Part shown: positions 5,518 to 5,533 of the stretch, in pieces | Layout: every line of letters begins with the position of its first letter | Position numbering within the stretch: position 1 is the first letter of the stretch | Source of the DNA: Chloroflexota bacterium | GTDB lineage: Bacteria > Chloroflexota > UBA6077 > CF-72 | Length of the DNA stretch: 5,533 nucleotides | NCBI GenBank assembly: GCA_019247135.1 | Contig: JAFAPL010000931.1 | Location: 1 to 5,533, forward strand | Direction: 5' to 3' | Notes under the pieces: generated by a model | Database searches by the model: none | The model's input: only the letters and a program-made list of their open reading frames with translations | What the model was told of the DNA's origin: nothing | Made by a program: the position numbers and the translations under genes

Positions 5518-5533
5518 CACCCCGGGTCAGGGC

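Noticed and set aside
5377..5533. Partial + strand reading frame from GTG 5377 to the window end, containing four consecutive His
   Set aside because: It has no ribosome site and no recognisable motif, and it competes with the minus-strand frame. The His run reflects a CAC/CAT repeat. The evidence is too weak to call.
1..5533. CRISPR array, tRNA, rRNA, insertion sequence or phage genes
   Set aside because: I saw no regularly spaced repeats, tRNA or rRNA signatures, transposase motifs or terminal inverted repeats.

Overview
The window is GC-rich DNA with strong G/C bias at third codon positions. The gene set fits a non-model, high-GC bacterium, for example a Chloroflexota (Thermomicrobia-like) or actinobacterial lineage. 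This placement rests on composition and protein style only and is not firm. TGA, TAA and TAG all appear as stops; TGA ends several intact genes, so a recoded genetic code is unlikely.

Left part (1-2263, + strand). The window opens inside the 3' part of a large LuxR-type regulator (TPR-like helical region plus C-terminal HTH). Two apparent single-base losses and an in-frame TGA just before the HTH break it. An intact single-domain rhodanese follows. After it comes a second broken gene, a small membrane protein carrying a G-run insertion, an in-frame TAG and one more frameshift. The two genes together carry six lesions, while the rhodanese between them is clean.

Middle (2264-2878). An intact VOC/glyoxalase-fold gene is followed by a short convergent intergenic stretch.

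Right part (2879-5533). On the minus strand, a GNAT/acyl-homoserine-lactone-synthase-like N-acyltransferase (FeeM/PEP-CTERM acyltransferase style) overlaps by 26 bases the start of a ferritin-like di-iron protein. The two look translationally coupled. Divergent from them on the + strand is a gene for an exported protein of unknown function with just two cysteines. The last 200 bases hold at best one small minus-strand ORF.

The most interesting unit is the acyltransferase/di-iron pair. It could acylate an amine-bearing substrate from acyl-ACP or acyl-CoA and then oxidise the product, or the di-iron enzyme could prepare the acyl or amine substrate. That pathway is inference: the folds and motifs are visible, the substrates are not.
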